Positions 18,172 to 26,830 of a stretch of DNA of 64,000 nt are shown one piece after another; position 1 is the first letter of the stretch, and each line of letters begins with the position of its first letter. The stretch spans positions 124,001 through 188,000 of the forward strand of contig NZ_FWXJ01000005.1 in the NCBI RefSeq assembly GCF_900176405.1, read 5' to 3'. The stretch is from Polynucleobacter kasalickyi (lineage in GTDB: Bacteria; Pseudomonadota; Gammaproteobacteria; Burkholderiales; Burkholderiaceae). The notes beneath the pieces are model-generated. The model made no database searches and had not been told where the DNA came from. It saw only the letters and a list, made by a program, of their open reading frames with translations. A program made the translations under genes and the position numbers.

Positions 18172-18654
18172 ATGAGTGAATTCATTATTAATCATCTAGC
18201 GATTCGCAGTCCAGATGCGAATTCCACGAAGAATTTTTTTGAGACCATTTTAGGGTTAGTTCCTGGACCTAGACCTGATTTTCCGTTTCCGGGTTATTGG
18301 ATGTATAAAGCCGACTCTGATCTCGATAATTACTTAAACGCAGTTGTTCATATTGTAGAAATCGACATGAACGATCCAAGTGGTTTGATTAATTATTTGG
18401 GTGATAAAGAAATGCCTTCTCTCAAAGGTTCCGGTGCAATCGATCATGTTGCCTTTTATGCAACAGGACTAGAAAAGATGTTGAGCCATTTACAACATCA
18501 CCAGGTGCAATTTAGAGAACGCTTAGTTCCAACGATTAAATTGCATCAGGTGTTTTTAGAAGATCCGAACGGTATCACGATTGAGCTAAATTATCCAGCA
18601 CATGAAAGAACTGATCTTGACTCGAAATTAATAGCAACAAACTCAATCAATTAA
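18172..18654 (+). CDS. VOC family (glyoxalase/dioxygenase-fold) protein
   Basis: This 160-residue protein has the two beta-alpha-beta-beta-beta units of the vicinal oxygen chelate fold. Likely metal ligands are visible at the expected places: His in INHLAIR near residue 7, His in AIDHVAFY near residue 89, and Glu in ITIELNYP near residue 143. The size fits one-subunit lyases, isomerases and dioxygenases. It starts one base after the TetR stop and precedes the monooxygenase by four bases, so it is tightly cotranscribed. It may handle a product of the hydroxylated ring. The reaction cannot be named. Confidence 0.82.
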   Translation: MSEFIINHLAIRSPDANSTKNFFETILGLVPGPRPDFPFPGYWMYKADSDLDNYLNAVVHIVEIDMNDPSGLINYLGDKEMPSLKGSGAIDHVAFYATGLEKMLSHLQHHQVQFRERLVPTIKLHQVFLEDPNGITIELNYPAHERTDLDSKLIATNSIN

Positions 18655-18658
18655 ATTT

Positions 18659-19867
18659 ATGGCAAAAATTATCATCGTAGGTGGTTCATTAGGCGGGTTA
18701 TTTGCAGCAAATTTGCTGCATCATCGAGGTCATGAAGTTACCGTATTAGAAAAAGTAGTTGGCTCATTAGATGGACGTGGTGCCGGCATTGTTACCCACC
18801 CAAGCCTCATGCAGGCATTGACATTATGTGGCATTAAAACCGATAACAATATTGGGGTCCCAGTTGATCGACGGGTCACTCTAGACCAGTTAGGAAATGA
18901 TATTGCAGAAATGACCTTGCCTCAAATTTTAACTTCCTGGAGTAAGCTTTATCATCTTCTAAAAGAAAATTTACCAAGTCATTTGTATCTAGATGGGAAG
19001 TCTGTAAAAGCGCTTGATCAAGATGACAATAGCTCTACCGTGCATTGTGAAGACGGCACCTCTTACACGGGGGATTTGGTGATTGCATCAGATGGTCTAC
19101 GTTCCTCTGTTAGAAATTTACTTGCGCCAGATGTCGTGCCGGAATATGCTGGTTATGTGGCTTGGCGAGGTGTTTGTGATGAACACCTTCTCAGTAAACT
19201 CTCCTTAACAACCTTATTTGAAACCTTTGGTTTTGGACTTCCTCCAGGAGAGCAAATATTAGGTTATCCTGTGGCAGGCTCAAATAACAATATTCAACCT
19301 GGGTTTAGGCGTTATAACTTTGTTTGGTATCGCAAAACGAGTGATGCCGAATTAATTGATCTATTAACCGATGCCGATGGTAACTATTACCCCCAAGGTA
19401 TTTCACCGATTAAAGTGAGTTGGAGAAACCTCGCAAAGATTAGAGACGCTGCACGAAAGACTTTGGCTCCGCAATGGGCAGAACTTTTAGAAAAAACAGC
19501 CCTAGTATTTTTCCAAGCAATTTACGACGTTTATTCTGAGAAGATAGCATTTCATCGTATTGGTCTCATGGGAGATGCTAGTTTTGTCGCCAGACCACAC
19601 GTCGGCATGGGCGTTTCTAAAGCAGCGGAAGATGCGATGTGCATCTGCGATGTCATTGATCAATATGGCGCTAATGCAGAGGCTCTTCGTGCCTATGAAA
19701 AGATTCGTTTACCAGTTGGCCAACGAGTGATCGAACGCGCACGTTACCTAGGTGAATATATGACAGAACAAGGCCAAGAAGAGCTCAAAAAAGACTTACC
19801 TGGCATCGCCAAGCGTGTCATGTTAGAGACTGCGGTAGATATCTCTAAACAGCTACAGGAAGCCTAA
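18659..19867 (+). CDS. FAD-dependent monooxygenase (group A flavoprotein hydroxylase)
   Basis: This 402-residue protein is a class A flavin monooxygenase, which uses NAD(P)H and O2 to hydroxylate an aromatic ring. The FAD dinucleotide-binding motif GGSLGGLFAANLLHHRG starts at residue 8. The mid-sequence motif DLVIASDGLRSSVR (about 140-153) and the C-terminal MGDASFVARPHVGMGVSKA (about 305-323) are present. These are the GxGxxG, DG and GD fingerprints of the group. The sequence feel is closest to the 2,6-dihydroxypyridine-type hydroxylases. That would suit a heterocycle pathway after the molybdenum hydroxylase, but this is inference. Confidence 0.87.
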   Translation: MAKIIIVGGSLGGLFAANLLHHRGHEVTVLEKVVGSLDGRGAGIVTHPSLMQALTLCGIKTDNNIGVPVDRRVTLDQLGNDIAEMTLPQILTSWSKLYHLLKENLPSHLYLDGKSVKALDQDDNSSTVHCEDGTSYTGDLVIASDGLRSSVRNLLAPDVVPEYAGYVAWRGVCDEHLLSKLSLTTLFETFGFGLPPGEQILGYPVAGSNNNIQPGFRRYNFVWYRKTSDAELIDLLTDADGNYYPQGISPIKVSWRNLAKIRDAARKTLAPQWAELLEKTALVFFQAIYDVYSEKIAFHRIGLMGDASFVARPHVGMGVSKAAEDAMCICDVIDQYGANAEALRAYEKIRLPVGQRVIERARYLGEYMTEQGQEELKKDLPGIAKRVMLETAVDISKQLQEA

Positions 19868-19895
19868 GATGATTTAATTGCTCATCTGCCAAACT

Positions 19896-19930
19896 AAAAA
19901 GTCCAACAAATTACTCTGTTGGACTTTTTT
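19896..19930. terminator. bidirectional hairpin terminator
   Basis: The arms AGTCCAACA (19,900-19,908) and TGTTGGACT (19,917-19,925), with A and T runs on both sides, form a bidirectional rho-independent terminator. It separates the plus-strand monooxygenase gene (stop at 19,867) from the convergent minus-strand deacetylase gene (stop at 19,951). Confidence 0.9.
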
Positions 19931-19950
19931 TTAATTAGAGATTAAAAAAC

Positions 19951-20832
19951 TTAAGCAGGGAACTGGGCCCGATATAAGTCATTAATATCCTTACCTGTAC
20001 AGATGGTCGCACCCTCAGAGGCTTGAACATAATCCAAGAGTTTTTCAAAATAACCAATACGATGAGGTGCACCAGTGATGTAAGGATGCACACTGATAGC
20101 CATCACACGTGGAATCGTCTTACTATCTTGTAACAAGCGGTCAAATTGCTCTTTACCACGCAACAGCATCTCTTCGCCACGATTCATTTGCAATAACATC
20201 ATCGGGATATCATTGGTTTCAACTGTATATGGCACTGAAAGAACCGGCTTAGGATTGGCACCAATCCAAGTAGGTTGATCATCAAGTGGCCAATCTGCCA
20301 CATACTCAATACCAGCTGCAGACAGATGGTCAATGGTTACTTCAGTCTCCGTCAGACCTGGACTTTCCCAACCAACAGGACGTTGACCAGTAAAGCGCTC
20401 AATCGTGTCCATTGTTTTTTGAATGGTCGCTAATTGATCTTCTAATTTATGCATTGGTCCTTGAATATAGGAGTGTCCCATCATTTCCCAGTTGTGCTTC
20501 ATTGCTGACTCAACTACTCTTGGGTAAGATTCACAAACAATGCCATTGGTAGCCAAAGTAGGCACAATGTTTCTAGCCACTAAAGCATCATATATGCGCC
20601 AGAAACCGACACGCATGCCATACTCATGCCAAGACCAGTTCGGTACATCGGGTTGAAGTGGTTGACCCATTGGTGGGCTTAGAACGGTTCTAGGCATTGG
20701 ATTGGCCATCGTCCAATGTTCCACATTCACAATTAACCATACGAGTAAATTTTTACCGCCTGGAATTTTCCATTCAGGACGATCTACAATTGGCAAAAAT
20801 GGTACACGATCACTAGCTAAAGCATAAGACAT
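19951..20832 (-). CDS. polysaccharide deacetylase-like protein (PuuE-type amidase family)
   Basis: This 293-residue protein has the NodB/polysaccharide-deacetylase fold, in the branch that contains PuuE-type allantoinases: cyclic amide hydrolases rather than sugar deacetylases. Segments ATNGIVCESYPRVVESAMKH, GHSYIQGPMHKLEDQ and GWESPGLTETEV are typical of that branch. There is no signal peptide, so it acts in the cytoplasm and a cell-envelope role is unlikely. It is the last gene of the Liv-type transporter operon, with its start 16 bases after livF. Cleavage of an amide bond in the imported compound or its product is plausible but unproven. Confidence 0.75.
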   Translation of the reverse strand: MSYALASDRVPFLPIVDRPEWKIPGGKNLLVWLIVNVEHWTMANPMPRTVLSPPMGQPLQPDVPNWSWHEYGMRVGFWRIYDALVARNIVPTLATNGIVCESYPRVVESAMKHNWEMMGHSYIQGPMHKLEDQLATIQKTMDTIERFTGQRPVGWESPGLTETEVTIDHLSAAGIEYVADWPLDDQPTWIGANPKPVLSVPYTVETNDIPMMLLQMNRGEEMLLRGKEQFDRLLQDSKTIPRVMAISVHPYITGAPHRIGYFEKLLDYVQASEGATICTGKDINDLYRAQFPA

Positions 20833-20848
20833 AAATTATTCCTTGAAA

Positions 20849-21577
20849 TTACATACCCATATAAAGTTGACGAACTACGTCGTTATTCGCTAAATCCTTC
20901 GCACTGCCTTCAATCTTAATTTCGCCGTGAACAATCACATAACCACGATCAGCAATTCTCATTGCTTGAGTGAAGTTTTGTTCGGCCATTAAAACAGTAA
21001 GACCCTTTTGAACTTTTAACTCCGCTATTTTATCAATCATCTGCTTCACGATAATAGGAGCTAAGCCCACAGATGGTTCATCAATCAGGAGAATCTTGGG
21101 CATTGTCATAAGAGCACGAGCAAGAGCAACCATTTGTTGTTCGCCACCGCTCATACTGCCCGCTCTTTGTGTACGACGATCCCTTAACTTCGGAAAGACT
21201 TCAAAACAAAATTCCAAGGTTTCATTCACATGAGAACGCGCAAAAGGTCGAGAAGCTCCTAGCAATAGATTTTCTTCAACACTTAACAATGGGAACAGTC
21301 GACGCCCTTCTGGCACCATCGCAATTCCCAGATTAACGATTTCCTCAGGACTTAGTTTACCTAAATCATGCGTAACATCATCAATCACTGCAAGAGCTTG
21401 ACCTGCAGTAGGTTTGACCAGACCAGCAACGACCTTAATCAAAGTTGATTTTCCGTTACCATTTGTACCAAGTAGAGCAACAGTTTCACCATTGCCAACT
21501 TCCATAGAAATGCCATGTAAGACTTGAACCGCACCATAGGCGGCGTTAATCTCTTTTAAGATGATCTTATTCGCCAA
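20849..21577 (-). CDS. branched-chain amino acid-type ABC transporter ATP-binding protein (LivF-like)
   Basis: This 242-residue protein is one of two ATPases of the Liv-type importer. Walker A is GTNGNGKST near residue 37. The signature SMSGGEQQMVALARALM is near residue 142 and the Walker B stretch KILLIDEPSVGLAP follows. It starts at a TTG codon (21,577) and overlaps the livG-like gene by 11 bases. No better in-frame ATG covers the conserved N-terminus. The length is normal for LivF. The substrate set by the binding protein is not certain to be an amino acid. Confidence 0.88.
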   Translation of the reverse strand: MANKIILKEINAAYGAVQVLHGISMEVGNGETVALLGTNGNGKSTLIKVVAGLVKPTAGQALAVIDDVTHDLGKLSPEEIVNLGIAMVPEGRRLFPLLSVEENLLLGASRPFARSHVNETLEFCFEVFPKLRDRRTQRAGSMSGGEQQMVALARALMTMPKILLIDEPSVGLAPIIVKQMIDKIAELKVQKGLTVLMAEQNFTQAMRIADRGYVIVHGEIKIEGSAKDLANNDVVRQLYMGM

Positions 21578-22319
21578 GATATGCCTTTATCACTTCAGGA
21601 TTATTAATCACATCCTGGGGCAACCCATCGGCAATTTTATTGCCTGCCACCAGAACCACTAAACGCTCAGAAAAGCGCATCACTGCACTCATAATGTGTT
21701 CAATCATCAAGACTGAAACACCTTTTTCTTTCATACCCATAATAAGGTCTAAAATTTCATCAACTTCAGCCCCAGAAAGTCCCGCTAAAGCCTCATCAGC
21801 AATCAGAACCTTAGGATTTGCAGCCATTGCACGCGCTAACTCTAATTTCCTTAACTCTACTTGAGTCAGACTTGCCGAGACATGATCCTTCTTACCGAAT
21901 AAACCAACGCCTTGAACAATATCAAGTGCTCGTTCTTCAGTGGTGCGAGTATCATCGGCATGCTTACGATCATTCCCAGAAAAATTCAGAACTACCATGA
22001 TGTTTTCAAAAACAGACATCGTCTTGAAGGGTCTTGGAATCTGAAAACTACGAGCAATTCCAGCATGTACGCGAGCATGAGGAGGCAAACTGGAAATATT
22101 TTCACCAGCAAACTCAATCGTGCCACCATCAATTTTCAACATCCCAGAGATGCAATTAACGAGCGTACTCTTACCGGAACCATTCGGGCCAATTAAACCA
22201 ACTCGTTCCCCCGGTGCGATGACTAAATCAACATTACTTAAGGCAGTAAAACCACCAAACTTCTTGGTTACTGCACTTACCTTGACTAAAGGCATTTGTG
22301 TCTGTGTTGTGTTTTCCAT
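21567..22319 (-). CDS. branched-chain amino acid-type ABC transporter ATP-binding protein (LivG-like)
   Basis: This 250-residue ATPase of the Liv-type importer has Walker A GPNGSGKSTL near residue 43 and Walker B VLIADEALAGL near residue 170. The expected LSGGQ signature is replaced by ASLTQVELRKLELARAMA near residue 152, so the signature is degenerate (SLTQVELR), as in many LivG proteins. It overlaps the start of livF by 11 bases and the stop of livM by the TAATG junction. It pairs with the LivF-like protein to energise the LivHM membrane pair. Confidence 0.88.
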   Translation of the reverse strand: MENTTQTQMPLVKVSAVTKKFGGFTALSNVDLVIAPGERVGLIGPNGSGKSTLVNCISGMLKIDGGTIEFAGENISSLPPHARVHAGIARSFQIPRPFKTMSVFENIMVVLNFSGNDRKHADDTRTTEERALDIVQGVGLFGKKDHVSASLTQVELRKLELARAMAANPKVLIADEALAGLSGAEVDEILDLIMGMKEKGVSVLMIEHIMSAVMRFSERLVVLVAGNKIADGLPQDVINNPEVIKAYLGE

Positions 22320-23257
22320 TATTTACCAGACCATTTCTTAAAAAATCCAACTAAACCGTTTGGCGCGAGTGTCACAAATAAAACCAGAACACCACCGACA
22401 ATGAGTAGATTCCATGATGAAGAAAGCGTTACGGAAGCTATTTGCTGAATTGAGCCCAATAATAAAGCACCTAATAATGGACCAATCCAAGTCCCTAAAC
22501 CACCCACAATTGGCATCGCAATACTATTCACCGCAAAAGAGAGATTAAAGGTTGCTGTTGGTTCCACATAGGTAATTAAGTAAGGGAAGGTTGTACCAGC
22601 CAAACCCATCAAAGCACCACTAATAGAAGTTGCCATCAGCTTTAATTTAAGGGTCGGAACACCGAGCCCCTCTGCCGCCATTTCGTCATCTCTAATGGCC
22701 ATCAATCCTTGTCCAAGCCATGAGTGTTCAATGACTCTCGAAATAATGACTGAAATGATCGCCATAGCTAAAATCATAAAATATAGCCAATGCACATATG
22801 GACCTGTACCAATGGGTGACTCTCTAGAAACAATTACATAAACGCCTCGGGCACCGCCCAAGAAAGGTGTGTTTGTCACAATTGTCAACAACACCACTGA
22901 CATCGCTAAAGTCGCAATTGAGAAAAATACGCCCTTGAGTCGTAAGGTAATATATCCCATACCAAGACCCACTAAACCAGCCATGAAAGTACCTAGTAGA
23001 ATATTTACCCCTTGAGGGAAATGAAATTTATAGCCAACAATGGTCGAATAAGCACCAATGGCAAAGAAGGCAGCTGAACCAAAGTTTACATAGCCTGCAT
23101 AGCCGCCTAGGATATTCCAAGCAACCGCTAAGATAACGAATTGCAACACGGAATATGCCGCAAAGAAGAAGTATTCTGATTGCACCCAAAACGGGAGTGA
23201 CGCCAAAAATGGCACCACCAAAACCAGACCGAGGTAGAAATTACGATTGTTATTCAT
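22319..23257 (-). CDS. branched-chain amino acid-type ABC transporter permease (LivM-like)
   Basis: This 312-residue inner-membrane protein has about eight to nine hydrophobic segments and the permease signature region EGLGVPTLKLKLMATSISGALMG facing the ATPases. The NFGSAAFFAIGAYS stretch near residue 60 is typical of LivM. It overlaps livH by four bases and livG by the TAATG junction, in the standard K-H-M-G-F order. Confidence 0.9.
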   Translation of the reverse strand: MNNNRNFYLGLVLVVPFLASLPFWVQSEYFFFAAYSVLQFVILAVAWNILGGYAGYVNFGSAAFFAIGAYSTIVGYKFHFPQGVNILLGTFMAGLVGLGMGYITLRLKGVFFSIATLAMSVVLLTIVTNTPFLGGARGVYVIVSRESPIGTGPYVHWLYFMILAMAIISVIISRVIEHSWLGQGLMAIRDDEMAAEGLGVPTLKLKLMATSISGALMGLAGTTFPYLITYVEPTATFNLSFAVNSIAMPIVGGLGTWIGPLLGALLLGSIQQIASVTLSSSWNLLIVGGVLVLFVTLAPNGLVGFFKKWSGK

Positions 23258-24132
23258 TTTCCAAAAATACCTTGTGGTCTAAACACTAACGTTAATAAAA
23301 GTAATCCAAATGAAACTGCAGGTGCCCAAGAAGGTCCTGCGAACGTAGCTGTCATACTTTCAGCAACACCTAAAATCATCGCTCCAAGTAAAGTACCTGT
23401 TAAATTACCCATGCCACCTAAAACCACGATAGCAAAAACTAATCCAATGTACTCGCGACCAGCAGATGGTTGTACTGATTGAATAATAATCAACATGGCA
23501 CCACCAATTACCGCGGTAAATAATGAAAGACCAAAAGCATAGCCTTTAATTTTTACTGGATTAACCCCCATCAATTGGAGAGCCAAAGGATCTTGGGCAA
23601 CAGCACTTACCGCACGGCCAAAATAAGTTTTCTTGAAAGCCCAACGAATTATCAGTAATAGTGCTACTGAAATGCCAAATGGTATCAGCAAACGATAGGC
23701 AACCGTAACGAGACCTAGATCAATCGTTTTATCTGTGTAACTCGTATTGACGTTACGATAATCCACCCCGAAGGCAAGAATCAAAATCATTTCAATGATG
23801 AATAAGATTCCGAAGAAAAATGCGAGTCCGCGCAATGAATCACCACCACTACCTTTTTCAAAACGGTCGTAGTAAATACGATAAATTAGATTACCCACTA
23901 AGAAAAAGAAGGGCCCTAAAATAAATCCAGCAAGGATCGGGTCAAAACCAAATTTTTCATTTAACCACCAGGTTAAGTAAGCACCAAGAATCACCATCGC
24001 TGGATGAGCGATATTGACGATATCAAGCATACCAAACGAGATAGATACACCCAAAGACAATGCAGAATAAAAACCGCCTAATAATAGGCCAGAGATAATT
24101 GCATTGATTAATAAATCAAAAGAAATGTCCAT
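23254..24132 (-). CDS. branched-chain amino acid-type ABC transporter permease (LivH-like)
   Basis: This 292-residue polytopic protein is the LivH partner. It opens with a long hydrophobic N-terminus (SGLLLGGFYSALSLGVSISF) and has the FAIVVLGGMGNLTGTLLGAM stretch near residue 240 that is typical of LivH. It is the first membrane gene after the binding-protein gene. The intergenic terminator hairpin lies between the two. Confidence 0.9.
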   Translation of the reverse strand: MDISFDLLINAIISGLLLGGFYSALSLGVSISFGMLDIVNIAHPAMVILGAYLTWWLNEKFGFDPILAGFILGPFFFLVGNLIYRIYYDRFEKGSGGDSLRGLAFFFGILFIIEMILILAFGVDYRNVNTSYTDKTIDLGLVTVAYRLLIPFGISVALLLIIRWAFKKTYFGRAVSAVAQDPLALQLMGVNPVKIKGYAFGLSLFTAVIGGAMLIIIQSVQPSAGREYIGLVFAIVVLGGMGNLTGTLLGAMILGVAESMTATFAGPSWAPAVSFGLLLLTLVFRPQGIFGK

Positions 24133-24151
24133 AAATCCACTAATATTTAAA

Positions 24152-24183
24152 AAAGCCCTCTAGCTAAAAAGCTAGAGGGCTTT
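24152..24183 (-). terminator. terminator/attenuator between livK-like and livH-like genes
   Basis: Read on the minus strand, a 13-base perfect hairpin is followed by a T-run directly after the livK stop. The arms AAAGCCCTCTAGC and GCTAGAGGGCTTT have a short loop. It would stop most transcripts after livK and give the binding protein a higher dose than the membrane and ATPase genes. This is a common design in ABC import operons. Confidence 0.85.
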
Positions 24184-24194
24184 AGAGGAAAGAA

Positions 24195-25463
24195 TTACTG
24201 TTTACGAGCTTCTTCGTAAGGAGTACGAAGTTCACCAGATTTCAAGTCTTTAGGGAACATGATCGGTGCTTTACCAGGCTTACGGAATTGATCAATATCA
24301 TTACCTGTCACACCTTTATATTGCACATACAAAGGACGACCAACCTTCCATTCGCCGTTATCAGCAAAAGTAATATCACCTACCACTGTTTTAAAAGTAT
24401 TCTTGTGCATGTACTCAGCCATTTTTCCTTGGTCGAGACTACCTACTTTTTCAATTGCAGTTCCTAAAACTTCCATCATGGCGTAGCCGTAAGGTGGTAA
24501 GTAAAAACCTAAAGGATCAACACCCTCTTTTTCAGCACGACCTTGATATTTTTTCAAGAATCCTTCAACACCAGGAAACTTAATAGTTGGCTCTGGAACA
24601 TAAAGTTCAAATCCAAGCACACCGTTAAGCAAAGGTCCTAATTGTTTCTTGACTGCAGCAAAACCTAAACCAATCATACCGCCACCGAAAACTTTAGTTT
24701 TCAAACCAACTTCATTGGCAGCGCGAATCATTCCAACTGTGTCTGGCGGATAAGAAGCCACAAATACTATATCTGGATTAGTTGCTTGAATCGCACGAAT
24801 AACCGGTGCATAGTCAGTTGTATTGGGTGGATAAGTCTTGTCGTAAACAATCTTTAAGCCCATTTTTTTCGCGTTGATTCTAGCACCTTCTAAGGCCAAT
24901 GCAGGGTACTCAGCATCACCACCAACTAAGGCTACTGTCAAAGGTTTTGGTTGTGCTTGCATTGCAGCTTCAAAGAAGCCATATGTCAAGCCAACAGCAG
25001 GATCTTCACCGTTAGGCATGACTTGGAAATAACGTGGGTAATTAAATTTTTGATTAACGGCAGTACCAAACAAACTTACAAATGTTAAGTTTCTTTGCAT
25101 AATCGTCGGCATCGCCGGAGCGATTAAGTTTGTACCGTAACCAGATACTACTAAGTCCACTTTGTCAGATTCAATCAACTTGGTGTAAATACCAGGAACT
25201 AATGATGGGTTTGTTTGGTCATCATAAGTAACAAACTCCACCTTACGACCAAGTAAACCACCTTTAGCATTCGTGTCTTCACGCCAAATTTCCATCGCTA
25301 ATTTAGCAGCTTTACCGTTTGCAGCCATCGGGCCTGTTTCTGCCATACCAAAGCCAATCCGAATTGGTGGCTTTTCTTGAGCACTAATTGAGCCAAGGCC
25401 CACTGTACCCATGATAGCTAGTGATGCTATCAAGATACTTCTACGAAAATTACCATGCAACAT
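24195..25463 (-). CDS. ABC transporter substrate-binding protein (LivK-like)
   Basis: This 422-residue protein has a signal peptide at residues 1-28 (hydrophobic ILIASLAIMGTVGLGSISA) and would be exported to the periplasm. The rest has the two lobes of the Leu/Ile/Val-binding fold: PIRIGFGMAETGPMAANGKA, then YGTNLIAPAMPTIMQ and NTTDYAPVIRAIQATNPDIV. The strong ribosome site AAAGGAGA is directly upstream of its ATG. The best promoter lies about 71-98 bases upstream. It leads the operon with livHMGF and the deacetylase. Ligand identity is unknown. An aromatic or heterocyclic acid or amide would fit the neighbourhood. Confidence 0.9.
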   Translation of the reverse strand: MLHGNFRRSILIASLAIMGTVGLGSISAQEKPPIRIGFGMAETGPMAANGKAAKLAMEIWREDTNAKGGLLGRKVEFVTYDDQTNPSLVPGIYTKLIESDKVDLVVSGYGTNLIAPAMPTIMQRNLTFVSLFGTAVNQKFNYPRYFQVMPNGEDPAVGLTYGFFEAAMQAQPKPLTVALVGGDAEYPALALEGARINAKKMGLKIVYDKTYPPNTTDYAPVIRAIQATNPDIVFVASYPPDTVGMIRAANEVGLKTKVFGGGMIGLGFAAVKKQLGPLLNGVLGFELYVPEPTIKFPGVEGFLKKYQGRAEKEGVDPLGFYLPPYGYAMMEVLGTAIEKVGSLDQGKMAEYMHKNTFKTVVGDITFADNGEWKVGRPLYVQYKGVTGNDIDQFRKPGKAPIMFPKDLKSGELRTPYEEARKQ

Positions 25464-25533
25464 ATTTATCTCCTTTGATAATTAATGATCAAATGCTAAT
25501 CTATTTACAAAAAAATACCAGTTATGGAAAACC

Positions 25534-25561
25534 CTTATAGCAAATAAAATACGTTTAACAA
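25534..25561 (-). promoter_or_regulatory. putative livK promoter
   Basis: On the minus strand, a -35 TTGTTA (25,556-25,561) and a -10 TATAAG (25,534-25,539) are spaced by 16 bases. They lie about 71-98 bases upstream of the livK-like start. No proven operator is seen. Confidence 0.45.
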
Positions 25562-25872
25562 TTTGTCCATTCGCCATTCCATCAGCCACCAAACTCCTCA
25601 GTAAATAACTGTTTTTAATAAATAAAATTATTTAATTAAAAGTAATACATCAATTAAAGGACATTTATTTACTACTCAAAAAATGAATAAATATTAATAT
25701 ATTTATGATCAATTAAATAAAATTTAAAGATAAGTTTTTATTCATCGATCGTTCACTAGGATAAATTTGCTAACAAGCATTCTGAAGCAGGGGGACACAC
25801 CCTTCCCTGTTAGTTATAACACCTTTAATAACTATCAGAAAGTTATGGTTTTCCCTCAACAGATGGATAAAA
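25562..25872. other. AT-rich non-coding spacer between rluA-like and livK-like genes
   Basis: The 409-base space between the RluA-family stop and the livK-like start holds no open frame that looks coding. It is very AT-rich from about 25,605 to 25,745. A G/C-rich short stem can form around 25,769-25,822: CTAACA with TGTTAG outside, CAGGG with CCCTG inside. There is no T-run, so a standard terminator is not supported. I see no more in it. Confidence 0.5.
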
Positions 25873-26802
25873 CTAGTCAGCGCTATTCGGTGGCCAATTT
25901 AGCGACATCTTTGACTCAAAAGAATGATCTTTGCCAGTAATAGGATCTTTGAAGCTCAATTTTTTAGCACACAGTTGCAAGGGAGATTGATAGTCTCTTT
26001 GACTAGGAACCACATAATCCGCTAATTGTGGATAGATTTGATCACCCTGAATTGGTAGCCCTAAGGCATTCATATGCACTCGTAATTGATGTTTTTTACC
26101 CGTAATAGGTTCTAAACTATAGAGTGCCCATGTTTGAATCGTTTCGACCAAAGAAATGTTTGTGACCGAGTTGGGGGTACCACTAACTTCCTGCATTTGC
26201 ATGAAGCGCTCAGCCGCTTCAATTCGACTAAAATGCGTGATCGGCCAATCATACTCATTCGAGGATCTTGCGATAGCTAAGTACTCTTTTTTGACTTGAC
26301 GATTTCTGAACAAGGCCGCGTAAGTATCTCTAGTGTGCGCTTGTTTAGTAAATAAGACTAAGCCTGCAGTTTCTAAATCAAGACGGTGTACAGCGCTTAA
26401 ATGGTCCACCTGGAGCCGATTTCTGAGTCGTACCAAGAGAGTTTCTTGTAAATAAGGGCCTATCGGTGTCACAGGTATGAAGTGAGGCTTGTCTGCCACC
26501 ACAATCCACTCATCTTCGTAGATCACACTTTCGACGAACGGAATCTTCGCCTCAGCCTTTAATTCACGATAGTAATATAGAATTTGTTTAGGGGTGTAGG
26601 GAGCATTTGGCCAGACTGGCTTACCAAATTGATTAAGGACTCTCCCCTCTCTCATCCGAGTTTCCCAACCCTGGCGTGAGCCACGTGGAAATCTAATTTC
26701 TAAAAAATCAAGGATGGTTACGTAAGGTCCCTCTGGTAGAAAGACCTTACTAGCACCAACGCCATCACGAATGGGAATCTGAATATTAGACAAACTCATC
26801 AT
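25873..26802 (-). CDS. RluA family pseudouridine synthase
   Basis: This 309-residue protein is a pseudouridine synthase of the RluA family. The catalytic Asp is in AVHRLDLETAGLVLFT near residue 139. It is preceded by the N-terminal segment IYEDEWIVVADKPHFIPV, which is typical of the family. The C-terminal EPITGKKHQLRVHM motif is also present. It has no S4 domain, unlike RluB. It is the last gene of the translation-gene series, 28 bases after typA. The rRNA or tRNA target is unknown. Confidence 0.9.
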   Translation of the reverse strand: MMSLSNIQIPIRDGVGASKVFLPEGPYVTILDFLEIRFPRGSRQGWETRMREGRVLNQFGKPVWPNAPYTPKQILYYYRELKAEAKIPFVESVIYEDEWIVVADKPHFIPVTPIGPYLQETLLVRLRNRLQVDHLSAVHRLDLETAGLVLFTKQAHTRDTYAALFRNRQVKKEYLAIARSSNEYDWPITHFSRIEAAERFMQMQEVSGTPNSVTNISLVETIQTWALYSLEPITGKKHQLRVHMNALGLPIQGDQIYPQLADYVVPSQRDYQSPLQLCAKKLSFKDPITGKDHSFESKMSLNWPPNSAD

Positions 26803-26830
26803 CCCCGTGTTAATACATCGTTAGACTCAA

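Noticed and set aside
24195..25463. Leucine-specific binding protein as firm call
   Set aside because: The fold is of that family, but the catabolic neighbours make a non-amino-acid ligand equally likely.
25540..25575. TetR-like operator in front of livK
   Set aside because: TTTAACAA followed by TGTCCA resembles the TetR dyad only with a one-base gap and lacks the second arm. Chance similarity is likely.
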